The notes under the pieces were generated by a model. The model saw only the letters and a program-made list of their open reading frames with translations, had not been told where the DNA came from and made no database searches. The translations under genes and the position numbers were made by a program. Shown here piece by piece: positions 23,487-33,440 of a stretch of 64,000 bases of DNA (position 1 is its first letter; each line of letters starts with the position of its first letter). This DNA comes from Eubacteriales bacterium (GTDB lineage Bacteria > Bacillota_A > Clostridia > Lachnospirales > Lachnospiraceae): assembly GCA_030533315.1 (NCBI GenBank), contig JAUNJL010000003.1, positions 6,788 through 70,787 on the forward strand, given 5' to 3'.

Positions 23487-24677
23487 ATGAAAATCTGTAT
23501 CTGGGTGACGAAGATTTTTGATCTGGGGGGGACGAAGCGGGTGGTGACCCTTCTGGCCAATGAGCTGGTGAAGGAGCATGACGTGACCATCATGACCTAC
23601 CAGGATCGTTTTCGGGAAGACCGGAACATGTATCACATGAGCGAGGACATTAAGGTGGACTTTATCGACAACTGGGAGTTTGTGGACCGCCGCCGCACCC
23701 CGGCCTTCTGTGCCCGCTTTCTGGTGAAAAAGCTGAATGAGCGCTGGGGGATCTTCAACAAAAAAGCCTTCAACGGGATTTTGACGGAGGCTATTTTTCC
23801 CAAAAAGACGCAGGATCGGTGGGTGGAATACCTAAATGAGCAGGATTACGACATCATCATCACCACGGCGTCCTTAAGTCTCCGCCTGGGGATCCTGGCG
23901 CCCCGGCTGAATGCGAAGACCATAGGCTGGCAGCACAACTGCTACAACGGATACCTGGACGTGCCGGGGGTGGTATTTTGGAAGCAGGAGTGCCTTCTCC
24001 AGGAATACCTGCCTAAGCTGGGGCGGTACATTGTCCTCAGCGATTACGACAAGCGGGACTATATGGAAAAGCTGGGCATCGACACGGAGGTGAAGATCAA
24101 TCCCCGAAGCTTTGTCAGCGAAAAGAAATGCGATCCGAAGGCGAAGCGGTTTTTGATGGCCACCCGCTTTGTTTATGCGAAGGGGCTGGATCTGATGATG
24201 GAATCCTTCGAGGAATTTTGCAGGCAGGATTCCCAGTGGGAGCTGGACATCATCGGAGACGGAGATCTGTGGAAGGAGATTCTGGCGGACGCGAAGAGAC
24301 GAAATCTGGAGGACCGGGTTCACTTCATAGGCTACACCAACCAGCCGGAGAAATATTACCTCAATTCCTCCGTTTTCCTCCTTCCATCCAGATGGGAGGG
24401 CTGGCCCATGGTGATCATGGAAGCCTTTGAATTCGGCCTGCCGGTGATCGCCTACCACACCGGGGCCATGGACCTGATCATCGACCACGAAAAGACCGGG
24501 CTTTTGCCGGAGGCCTTTGACACTCACCAATTTACCCAGGCCATGCTGAAGCTGGCCCATGACGAGGACTTAAGACTTGAGATGCACAGGAACGCCATTG
24601 AGAAATCCGGCGATTTCGCCATCGAGCACGCCGTTGCCGACTGGAACGACCTGTTTCATCGCCTGCTTGAGAAATAA
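23487..24677 (+). CDS. Glycosyltransferase family 4 protein
   Basis: This 396-residue GT-B enzyme has the acceptor-side start CIWVTKIFDLGGTKRVVTLLANEL and donor-side motifs FLMATRFVYAKGLDLM, LDIIGDGDLW and LPSRWEGWPMVIMEAFEFGLP (EX7E-like). It probably adds a sugar to the surface polymer. The ATG at 23487 has the best site (AGGAGG, 4-5 nt upstream). An in-frame ATG at 23406, in the first tandem repeat, would add 27 residues of low-complexity text not expected in the family. Confidence 0.88.
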   Translation: MKICIWVTKIFDLGGTKRVVTLLANELVKEHDVTIMTYQDRFREDRNMYHMSEDIKVDFIDNWEFVDRRRTPAFCARFLVKKLNERWGIFNKKAFNGILTEAIFPKKTQDRWVEYLNEQDYDIIITTASLSLRLGILAPRLNAKTIGWQHNCYNGYLDVPGVVFWKQECLLQEYLPKLGRYIVLSDYDKRDYMEKLGIDTEVKINPRSFVSEKKCDPKAKRFLMATRFVYAKGLDLMMESFEEFCRQDSQWELDIIGDGDLWKEILADAKRRNLEDRVHFIGYTNQPEKYYLNSSVFLLPSRWEGWPMVIMEAFEFGLPVIAYHTGAMDLIIDHEKTGLLPEAFDTHQFTQAMLKLAHDEDLRLEMHRNAIEKSGDFAIEHAVADWNDLFHRLLEK

Positions 24678-24688
24678 GGAGTAGTCAG

Positions 24689-26971
24689 ATGTTCAAAAAG
24701 TTTGAAAGGATCAAAAAGCTGTTCGGCAGGATGAGGGAGAAGGAGGAACAAAAGGAGGAGCAGGCCCCTTCCCCCTTGGACGTGGCCGCATCTTTTGCAG
24801 AGGAGAGGGCCCGTCTGAACCTGTATGAGGAGATGCGGCAGAAGTACGCCGCATTGCTGCAGACCACGGCCCTGCGGGAGAACCAGGTCCTTTATGAGGC
24901 ATTTGGAGGCAGAGGCATGACCTGCAGTCCTTATGCCTTTTTCTGCTGTCTGCTGGAGGAAGAGGCCTACAAGGATCTGGTCCATGTCTGGGTCATAGAC
25001 GATCTTGAGGACAACGCCTGGAAGATCAGGCGCTATGAAAAGTACGAAAATGTCCGATTCGTAAAATACCAGTCCCTGGAATACCGGGAGGCCCTGGCTA
25101 CCTCCAAGTATCTGATCAACAACGTAAGCTTTCCCGGCTTTTTCACAAAGCGGGAGGGGCAGATATATCTGAATACCTGGCATGGGATCCCCCTGAAGAC
25201 CATCGGCTTTGACATTCCCACCGGCAATGTTTCCGCAGGAAACTCTGCCAGGAATCTTCTTGCCGCAGATTATCTCATGTCCCCCAATTCCTTTATGACG
25301 GAGATCTATGAGAAAGCCTTCAAGCTAAAGGGCCTGTACCAGGGCACCATCCTGGAGGAGGGGCAGCCCAGGAATGACCGGTATTTTCACGCCGACAGGC
25401 GGAAGGTCTTTGAGGATCTGGCGGCCTGCGGAGTTCAGGCAGATCCTGACAAAAAGCTGATCCTCTATGCGCCCACCTGGAAGGGAAGCCGGTACAGCAG
25501 CCCGGACACCAGCCTGGATACCTATTATCAGGTCATCCGTCAGATCGAGAAGAGGGTGGATACGAGGAAGTATCAGATTCTGGTGAAGCCCCACCAGATC
25601 GTGTACTACCATATCAAGAAAAACCTGGGGATGACGGACCGGTTTATTCCCGCCACCGTGGACACCAACGAGCTGCTCTCGGCGGTGGACGTGCTGATCT
25701 CGGACTACTCCAGCATTTACTTTGACTTTTTGGTATCGGGGAGGCCCATCCTGTTTTTTATTCCCGACCTGGATGAGTATCTGGACTACCGGGGGCTTTA
25801 CTTTGGCATAGACAAGCTGCCGGGGCCCATCGCCACAAGCTGCCAGGAGCTGGGAAGGATGGTGGAGAACCTGGATGCCGCCATGGAGCCCTGCCGGGAG
25901 AAGTATGAAAGAGAGGCGAAATGGGCCTGTGAAAAGGACGACGGCCAGGTGTGCAGACGGGTGATGGAGGTGGTCCTGGGCGGAAGGAAGACGGAGGCGA
26001 AGGAGGAACCGGCCCCCAAAAAGAGGCTGCTCCTTTACGCCGGAAATCTGAGCCGCAATATGGACGTCCTGTCCCTGGAGGCTCTTTCCCGCCTTCTGGA
26101 CTACGACCGGTACGATGTGACTCTCCTGGTGGAGGCGGCGAGGGATGAAAAAGAGGAAGAACGGATCCGAAGCCTTCCCTCCTCCTTCCGGGTGCTTTAC
26201 CGGGGACAGCCGGAGAACGGCACCCCCAGGGAGCTGGGCGCTCTGAGTCTCTTCCTGGAGGGAGAGCAGGAAGGGGGAGACCTTCCCCTGGATTTTTGCA
26301 GGCGGGAGCTTCGCAGGCTGTTCGGGGAGTCCCGGTTTGACGCAGCCGTGGATCTTGTGGGAGGGCGTACCCTCTTTTCCTGCCTTGGAAAAGCCATGGA
26401 AGGGTGTAAGAGCCTGTCCTTCACAGAACCCTTCCTGGATCTTGAGGCGGTGGAGCAGGCAAAAAAGAAGGAGGAGCTTCTCATCCTGGAAGGAACCTCC
26501 TATTATCTGGATGAGACGAAGGGGGAGGACACCTCCCGTCTGGAGATTTCGGCCATTCCCCTTCCCCAGCACACCGACCATCTTTTTGCCGCCATGGGAA
26601 CCATGGGGGAGGCAGATCTGGGAGCTCTTCTGGAGCAGTTTGTCTTTGTTTACGAAAAAAATAAGAAAAGCGTCCTCTATCTGGTGGGAGACTGTCCTGA
26701 AAAGGAAAAGCTCCAGTATCAGGCGAGGGAGAACGGGCTGTCTGAGGCCATTTTCTTTACAGGTCCCCTTCAGCGTCCCTGGGCCTTTTTGGCTCACTGC
26801 GCCTGTCTGGTGATCCCGGAGGGACAAGAGGATACTGTGATGGGGCTGTATGCCAGGGCCATGGGTACAGGGGTCTGCAAAATGGACTTTACGCCGTTTA
26901 CGGATCCTTCCTTTGACGGGGAGGAGTACAACCGCAGGCAGTACGAACGCTTTGAGAGGTGTTGTCAATGA
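24689..26971 (+). CDS. CDP-glycerol glycerophosphotransferase with C-terminal glycosyltransferase-like domain
   Basis: This 760-residue protein starts with a charged helix (residues 1-40) and a TagF-type domain to about residue 425: YLNTWHGIPLKTIGFD, LYAPTWKGSRYSS, VKPHQIVYYHIKK and VLISDYSSIYFDFLVSGRP are intact. From about residue 440 (RLLLYAGNLSRNMDVLSLEAL) comes a weaker GT-B-like half with VLYLVGDCPEK and FFTGPLQRPWAFL but without a clear EX7E motif. It is likely a polymerase of glycerol phosphate units with a binding or partly active second domain. It overlaps the next gene by 4 nt. Confidence 0.85.
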   Translation: MFKKFERIKKLFGRMREKEEQKEEQAPSPLDVAASFAEERARLNLYEEMRQKYAALLQTTALRENQVLYEAFGGRGMTCSPYAFFCCLLEEEAYKDLVHVWVIDDLEDNAWKIRRYEKYENVRFVKYQSLEYREALATSKYLINNVSFPGFFTKREGQIYLNTWHGIPLKTIGFDIPTGNVSAGNSARNLLAADYLMSPNSFMTEIYEKAFKLKGLYQGTILEEGQPRNDRYFHADRRKVFEDLAACGVQADPDKKLILYAPTWKGSRYSSPDTSLDTYYQVIRQIEKRVDTRKYQILVKPHQIVYYHIKKNLGMTDRFIPATVDTNELLSAVDVLISDYSSIYFDFLVSGRPILFFIPDLDEYLDYRGLYFGIDKLPGPIATSCQELGRMVENLDAAMEPCREKYEREAKWACEKDDGQVCRRVMEVVLGGRKTEAKEEPAPKKRLLLYAGNLSRNMDVLSLEALSRLLDYDRYDVTLLVEAARDEKEEERIRSLPSSFRVLYRGQPENGTPRELGALSLFLEGEQEGGDLPLDFCRRELRRLFGESRFDAAVDLVGGRTLFSCLGKAMEGCKSLSFTEPFLDLEAVEQAKKKEELLILEGTSYYLDETKGEDTSRLEISAIPLPQHTDHLFAAMGTMGEADLGALLEQFVFVYEKNKKSVLYLVGDCPEKEKLQYQARENGLSEAIFFTGPLQRPWAFLAHCACLVIPEGQEDTVMGLYARAMGTGVCKMDFTPFTDPSFDGEEYNRRQYERFERCCQ

Positions 26972-28647
26972 GTGAGATGGAGCAAATCCTGAAGGAAACG
27001 ATAGAGGAATATGAGTTCGCCGCAAGAAACGCAGAGAAATATCTTCAGGAAAACAAAAAAGAGCTGAAAAAACGGTTTATTTACGGACAAGCCCTGGCCA
27101 AGCCCGTCAAGGAGGGACAGTTTTTCTTCGTTTGGGAGGAAAATGCCCCTGAGAGCCAGCGGGCGAAGGAGCTTCTCTCTTACCTAATGGAGAACTATGG
27201 AAAGAAGTACACCTACATCGTTTGCGTCAGCGACAACCCGGAGGCGGTGGTGGAGGGAGCGGAGGTGGTGAGAAGGGGCAAACAGCCCTATTGGGAGGCC
27301 ATGGCCTGCTCCCGATACCTGGTGAGCAGCCAGCCCCTCACCGTCTCCTTCGTGAAGCGTCCGGAGCAGATCTACCTGAACCTGATGCACGGGGTGTGGG
27401 AGAAGGATAGATCCTGGATCGACGGCTGCTCCTGCTATGCCAGGGAGCTTTTGAAAACAGACCTGATGTACGCACCCTCCCTGGAGGAGGGAAAAGCCTT
27501 CTGGGAAAAGGAACTGAGGGTGGCGGGCCTCTATGACGGCCTTCTTGTGACAGGGGGAATGGAAGAAATCGCTCAGGCCCTCCTGGAAAAGGGAGGGGAG
27601 CTTCCCAGACGGGAGGGAGGCCATTTCCTGAAAAACGGGAAAAAGCGTCTTCTTGTCCTCACAAGCTGGAAGGACACCAGGGAGCACCGGTGCGTGGTCA
27701 AAAGCCTTTTGCAGCAGATGGACACGGACGCCTATCAGGTGGCGGTGCTCACCTCCTGGTGCAGTGAGCCCAGGGTGGAAAAGGAGATGGAGGAGCTGCA
27801 GGAGGGGATCGTCCCCCTGATGACCAGGGGGCATATGGTGCTGACGGAGGAGGAATGCCGGTTCCTGCGGATTTTGGAAAAGCATCCCGACGTGGTTCTC
27901 AGGGAGCCCCAGCTGAGGGCCCGCATGGAGGAGCTGATGGAGAGAGAATGGAAAAGAGTCCTTGGGGCGGTCTCCTTCGATCTTTGCCTGGTCCTGGGCG
28001 GCCAGTCCTACTCCCGGTATTATCTTTCCCTGTCCAAGCGCTTTTCCCAGCGGGTGCTGGGGGACCTGGATTTCCTGGAAAATCTCCGGGAAAAGAAGCC
28101 GGGCAAATGGAAAAAAGCCCTTTCGGTTTACCACAAGATCTATTCCTTCCCGGGAGGAATCTCCCTGGGAAGCTACGGGGAGGAGAACATCCAGAGGGTG
28201 CAGCGCCTCCTTCCCCTTCCTCCTAAGCGCGGAAAAAAAGGGACCGTCCCCGGAGAGAAGGTGACCATAAAGGGAAAAACCTATCTGGTCTGCGACCGGC
28301 GGCAGGAGGAGGGCCGTCTTCAGGCGGATCTGCTCCTCCTTCCCCAGGAGGGCAGCGTCCTGGTCAATGCGGAGGTGCTTCCCGACGAGAAAAAGAAAAG
28401 GCTTCTGGAGGGCCTGAAGACGAAAAGCGTCTGTCTTGTAGGTCCCAAGGCCCAAAGCTACCGCAGCCTTCTGCCGGACGGGGAGGTCCTGGACCAGTCC
28501 CTGTTTACCTCCTTCTACCTTCTTCCCCAGGCGGGAGAAATCTTTGAACGTTTTCGGGGCTATGTGGGAAGAGGAGATCGGGAGTACGATCTGTTTGGGG
28601 AGATCTGCGGGCTTTACAGGGTGCCTCCCTACAGAGGAGAGGCCTGA
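26968..28647 (+). CDS. Degenerate TagF-like protein of the polymer cluster
   Basis: This 559-residue protein follows the preceding gene with an ATGA overlap; a GTG at 26959 is less likely. Residues about 50-140 resemble the N-terminal half of TagF proteins (LLSYLMENYGKKYTYIVCV, YWEAMACSRYLVSSQ, QIYLNLMHGVWEK). The catalytic WHG is changed to MHG and no ISDYSS block is present. Residues from about 230 look like the weak second domain of the 760-residue neighbour (RLLVLTSWKDTREHRCVVKSL). It may be a non-catalytic partner or scaffold. Function is not recognised beyond this. Confidence 0.6.
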   Translation: MSEMEQILKETIEEYEFAARNAEKYLQENKKELKKRFIYGQALAKPVKEGQFFFVWEENAPESQRAKELLSYLMENYGKKYTYIVCVSDNPEAVVEGAEVVRRGKQPYWEAMACSRYLVSSQPLTVSFVKRPEQIYLNLMHGVWEKDRSWIDGCSCYARELLKTDLMYAPSLEEGKAFWEKELRVAGLYDGLLVTGGMEEIAQALLEKGGELPRREGGHFLKNGKKRLLVLTSWKDTREHRCVVKSLLQQMDTDAYQVAVLTSWCSEPRVEKEMEELQEGIVPLMTRGHMVLTEEECRFLRILEKHPDVVLREPQLRARMEELMEREWKRVLGAVSFDLCLVLGGQSYSRYYLSLSKRFSQRVLGDLDFLENLREKKPGKWKKALSVYHKIYSFPGGISLGSYGEENIQRVQRLLPLPPKRGKKGTVPGEKVTIKGKTYLVCDRRQEEGRLQADLLLLPQEGSVLVNAEVLPDEKKKRLLEGLKTKSVCLVGPKAQSYRSLLPDGEVLDQSLFTSFYLLPQAGEIFERFRGYVGRGDREYDLFGEICGLYRVPPYRGEA

Positions 28648-28676
28648 AAAAAGACGGACCCAAAAGGGTGGAACCC

Positions 28677-29456
28677 TTAGGGCCGGAGATAGTTTCGCAT
28701 GGTCTTTAGTGCGTTTTTTTCCAGACGGCTGACCTGGGCCTGGGAGATTCCGATCTCCTGGGCCACCTCCATCTGGGTCTTCCCTTCGTAAAAGCGAAGC
28801 TGGATGATGTGACGCTCCCGTTTTCCAAGGCGGTTCATGGCCTCCCGAAGGGAGAGGTTTTCGATCCAATGCTCCTCCCGGTTCTTCTTGTCGCTGATCT
28901 GGTCCATCACGTAGAGAGTGTCGCCGCCCTCCGTATACACCGGCTCAAAAAGGCTGACCGGACTTTGGATGGCGTCCATGGCATAGACGATCATTTCCTT
29001 GTCGATGCCGATCTCCCCGGCGATCTCGCTTATGGTGGGCTCCTTCAGATTTTCACGAAGGTAGGTTTCCCGTGCGTAGATGGCCTTGTACGCAATGTCC
29101 CGCAGGGAACGGCTGACCCGTATGCTGTTGTTGTCCCTTAGGTACCGCCGGATCTCTCCGATGATCATGGGGACGGCGTAGGTGGAGAATTTTACCTGCA
29201 AGGAGGTGTCAAAGTTGTCAATGGCTTTGATCAGGCCAATACAGCCGATCTGGAACAGGTCGTCCGGGTTTTCGCTGCTCCCGGAAAATCGCTTGATCAC
29301 ACTGAGGACCAGGCGCAGGTTTCCCTTGATATACAGATCCCTGGCCGCCGCATCCCCTTCCTTGATCCGCTGGAAAAGAGCCTCCTTCTCCTCGGATCTC
29401 AAAACGGGAAGCTTGGCCGTGTTTACGCCGCAGATTTCTACTTTGTTCAGTGCCAT
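28677..29456 (-). CDS. sigG: RNA polymerase sporulation sigma factor SigG
   Basis: At 259 residues it is almost the length of Bacillus subtilis SigG. The opening NKVEICGVNTAKLPVL is the SigG-specific N-terminus. Region 2 (GNLRLVLSVIKRFSGSSENPDDLFQIGCIGLIKAI, YAVPMIIGEIRRYLRDN), region 3 and region 4 (QMEVAQEIGISQAQVSRLE) follow. It directs late forespore transcription. An upstream in-frame ATG at 29501 has no site; the ATG at 29456 follows AAAGGAGGA. Unlike the usual arrangement, no spoIIGA or sigE gene is next to it. It ends 30 bp from the convergent polymer cluster. Confidence 0.96.
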   Translation of the reverse strand: MALNKVEICGVNTAKLPVLRSEEKEALFQRIKEGDAAARDLYIKGNLRLVLSVIKRFSGSSENPDDLFQIGCIGLIKAIDNFDTSLQVKFSTYAVPMIIGEIRRYLRDNNSIRVSRSLRDIAYKAIYARETYLRENLKEPTISEIAGEIGIDKEMIVYAMDAIQSPVSLFEPVYTEGGDTLYVMDQISDKKNREEHWIENLSLREAMNRLGKRERHIIQLRFYEGKTQMEVAQEIGISQAQVSRLEKNALKTMRNYLRP

Positions 29457-29570
29457 CCTGTAAATCCTCCTTTTTGTGCTTCTTGAGTAAATCTTTCTCA
29501 TATGGGGGGAGAAATATACGGCGGCAGAAAAAATATAAAAAATAAAGCCCCTTGACAGACGGCGGAGCGA

Positions 29571-29825
29571 TCAGTTTTTTCGCAGACAGGCGTCCTCCTG
29601 GATCTCCACCAGGATGATGTCCGCCCCGATCTGGCGGATGCAGTTCCAGGGGATCACGTATTCGCTGTCCCTTGCAAAAAAGAAGCAGAAGCGGCCAGGT
29701 CCCGGGACCACGAGAGCCTCCAGCCGGCCGGTGCGGCAGTCGAACTCCACGTCCAGGGCGCAGCCCAGGCTTTGGCAGGTACAGATGTTGATGATCTCCT
29801 TTTGCTTTAATTCACAGAGACGCAT
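29571..29825 (-). CDS. YlmC/YmxH family sporulation protein (PRC-barrel)
   Basis: This 84-residue protein begins MRLCELKQKEIINICT and holds the PRC-barrel pattern LGCALDVEFDCRTGRLEALVVPG and YVIPWNCIRQIGADIILVE, typical of the YlmC/YmxH sporulation family. Its molecular role is not established. It lies upstream of sigG on the same strand with a 114-bp gap and may be cotranscribed. RBS AAAGGA is about 9 nt upstream of the ATG. Confidence 0.9.
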   Translation of the reverse strand: MRLCELKQKEIINICTCQSLGCALDVEFDCRTGRLEALVVPGPGRFCFFFARDSEYVIPWNCIRQIGADIILVEIQEDACLRKN

Positions 29826-29975
29826 GACAGACGTCCTTTCCCGCGGTGCTGTAACAAAAGATATGCGAAAAAAGAAAAAAACATGACCGCGTGCAGGTTA
29901 AAAAAGGAGGGGAGGAGCCTTCGGTGGAGAGATGACTGTACGGGGGACAGGCCAGACAGAAAGGGGGAGATCCAT

Positions 29976-30425
29976 GTGAGATGTCCGTATTGTAACCAGG
30001 ATAATACCCGTGTTGTGGATTCCAGGCCGGTGGAGGATACCAATGCCATCCGCCGCCGCCGTCTCTGCGATTCCTGCGGGAGGAGGTTTACCACCTACGA
30101 AAAGGTGGAGACCATTCCCCTCACCGTGATCAAAAAGGATCAAAACCGGGAGCAGTACAGCCGGGAAAAGATTCAGGACGGGGTGCTGAGGGCCTGCTAT
30201 AAGCGTCCCATCCCCATCGACCGGATCGAGGCCATGATGGATTCCATTGAGGCGGATATCTTCCATGCGGAGGAGAAGGAGATCTGCAGCAGCAAGATCG
30301 GGGAGATCGTCATGGAGCATCTGAAGGACTTAGATGCGGTGGCCTACGTCCGCTTTGCCTCGGTGTACCGGGAATTTAAGGACGTGAGCACTTTTTTGGA
30401 CGAGCTGAAAAAGTTTATGAATTAA
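29976..30425 (+). CDS. nrdR: Transcriptional repressor NrdR
   Basis: This 149-residue repressor of ribonucleotide reductase genes has an N-terminal zinc ribbon (CPYC, then CDSCGRRFTTYE) and an ATP-cone (about residues 49-139, TVIKKDQNREQYSREKI) that senses dATP/ATP. The start is GTG at 29976 with GGGGGAG about 6 nt upstream; the out-of-frame ATG two bases earlier is not used. Its predicted sites lie before nrdJ at 12549 and 12581. It is divergent from ylmC. Confidence 0.96.
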   Translation: MRCPYCNQDNTRVVDSRPVEDTNAIRRRRLCDSCGRRFTTYEKVETIPLTVIKKDQNREQYSREKIQDGVLRACYKRPIPIDRIEAMMDSIEADIFHAEEKEICSSKIGEIVMEHLKDLDAVAYVRFASVYREFKDVSTFLDELKKFMN

Positions 30426-30430
30426 AGGGA

Positions 30431-30467
30431 AAAAGGCCTGACAGCAGAATGCTGTCAGACCTTTTTC
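30431..30467. terminator. Bidirectional terminator between nrdR and gdhA
   Basis: AAAAGG-CCTGACAGCA (from 30431) pairs with TGCTGTCAG-ACCTTTTT (to about 30465) around GAA. T-runs occur on both strands and the flanking genes converge. Confidence 0.88.
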
Positions 30468-30492
30468 TTCTGGTGGTGCGCCTGGCAAAGAA

Positions 30493-32165
<1,673 letters not shown>

Positions 32166-33383
32166 ATGCGAACCTTTGAAAAATCATCCAAGCTGGATAA
32201 CGTGCTTTACGACGTGCGGGGACCGGTGGTGGATGAGGCGGCCAGGATGGAGGAGGACGGGATGGAGATCCTGAAGCTGAACATCGGCAATCCTTACCCC
32301 TTCGGCTTTACAGCTCCCCAGGAGGTGATCCTGGATATGCTGAGCAACGTGCGTACCTCCCAGGGCTATTCCGATTCCCGTGGGATCTTTTCCGCAAGAA
32401 AGGCCATCATGCAGTACGCCCAGCTCCGGGGCATCCCGGGAGTCACCATGAACGACATCTATACGGGAAACGGGGTCAGCGAGCTGATCAACCTTTGTAT
32501 GCAGGCCCTTTTGAACAATGGGGACGAGATCCTCATCCCATCTCCCGATTATCCCCTGTGGACCGCCACCGCCACCCTGGCCGGAGGAAATCCGGTTCAT
32601 TATATCTGTGATGAGCAGTCGGAGTGGTATCCCGACCTGGAGGACATCCGAAGAAAGATCACGGACCGGACGAAGGCCATCGTCCTGATCAATCCCAACA
32701 ACCCCACGGGGGCCGTCTATCCCAGGGAGGTGCTGGAGCAGATCGTCCAGATCGCCAGGGAGCACGAGCTGATCATCTTCTCGGACGAGATCTATGACCG
32801 TCTGGTGATGGACGGGCTGACACATACCTCCGTCGCCTCCCTGGCGCCGGACGTTTTCTGCATCACCTTTTCCGGACTGTCCAAATCCCATATGATCGCA
32901 GGATTCCGCATCGGATGGATGATCCTAAGCGGGGCGAAGCACCGGGCAAAGGGCTACATCCAGGGCCTGAACATGCTGTCCTCCATGCGGCTTTGCTCCA
33001 ACGTGCCCGCTCAGGCCATCGTTCAGACGGCTCTGGGAGGCTATCAGAGCGTCAACGAGTACATCCAGCCCGGAGGAAGGGTCTGTGAGCAGAGAGACTT
33101 CATTTACAAGGCTCTCACCGACATCCCAGGCATTACGGCGGTAAAGCCGAAGGCTGCCTTCTACATTTTCCCGAAGATTGACACGGAGAAATTCGGTATT
33201 CTGGACGACGAGCAGTTTGCCCTGGATTTCCTCCACGAAAAGCAGGTGCTCATCGTTCCGGGGAAGGGCTTCAACTGGGGAGAACCGGATCATTTCCGGG
33301 TTGTTTACCTGCCGAATAAGCTGCAGCTGGAAAAGGCAGCGAAAAAGCTTGAGGAGTTTTTGGCCGGATACCGCCAGAGATAA
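32166..33383 (+). CDS. alaA: AlaA-type alanine aminotransferase (class I, PLP)
   Basis: At 405 residues it equals E. coli AlaA in length and follows it closely in memory: FEKSSKLDNVLYDVRGPV at the start, LKLNIGNPYPFGF, YTGNGVSELINLCMQALL, LINPNNPTGAVYP, the PLP lysine in FSGLSKSHMIAGFRIGW and ALGGYQSVNEYI. AlaA makes alanine from pyruvate with glutamate as amino donor. Two ATGs compete; 32166 has AGGAGG 9 nt upstream, while 32160 is too close. Glutamate for the reaction can come from the divergent gdhA. Confidence 0.92.
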   Translation: MRTFEKSSKLDNVLYDVRGPVVDEAARMEEDGMEILKLNIGNPYPFGFTAPQEVILDMLSNVRTSQGYSDSRGIFSARKAIMQYAQLRGIPGVTMNDIYTGNGVSELINLCMQALLNNGDEILIPSPDYPLWTATATLAGGNPVHYICDEQSEWYPDLEDIRRKITDRTKAIVLINPNNPTGAVYPREVLEQIVQIAREHELIIFSDEIYDRLVMDGLTHTSVASLAPDVFCITFSGLSKSHMIAGFRIGWMILSGAKHRAKGYIQGLNMLSSMRLCSNVPAQAIVQTALGGYQSVNEYIQPGGRVCEQRDFIYKALTDIPGITAVKPKAAFYIFPKIDTEKFGILDDEQFALDFLHEKQVLIVPGKGFNWGEPDHFRVVYLPNKLQLEKAAKKLEEFLAGYRQR

Positions 33384-33440
33384 GGGTATCAAAGGAAAGG
33401 GGAGGAATGGATTAGAATCAAGAAAGAAAGGAGTTCGTTT

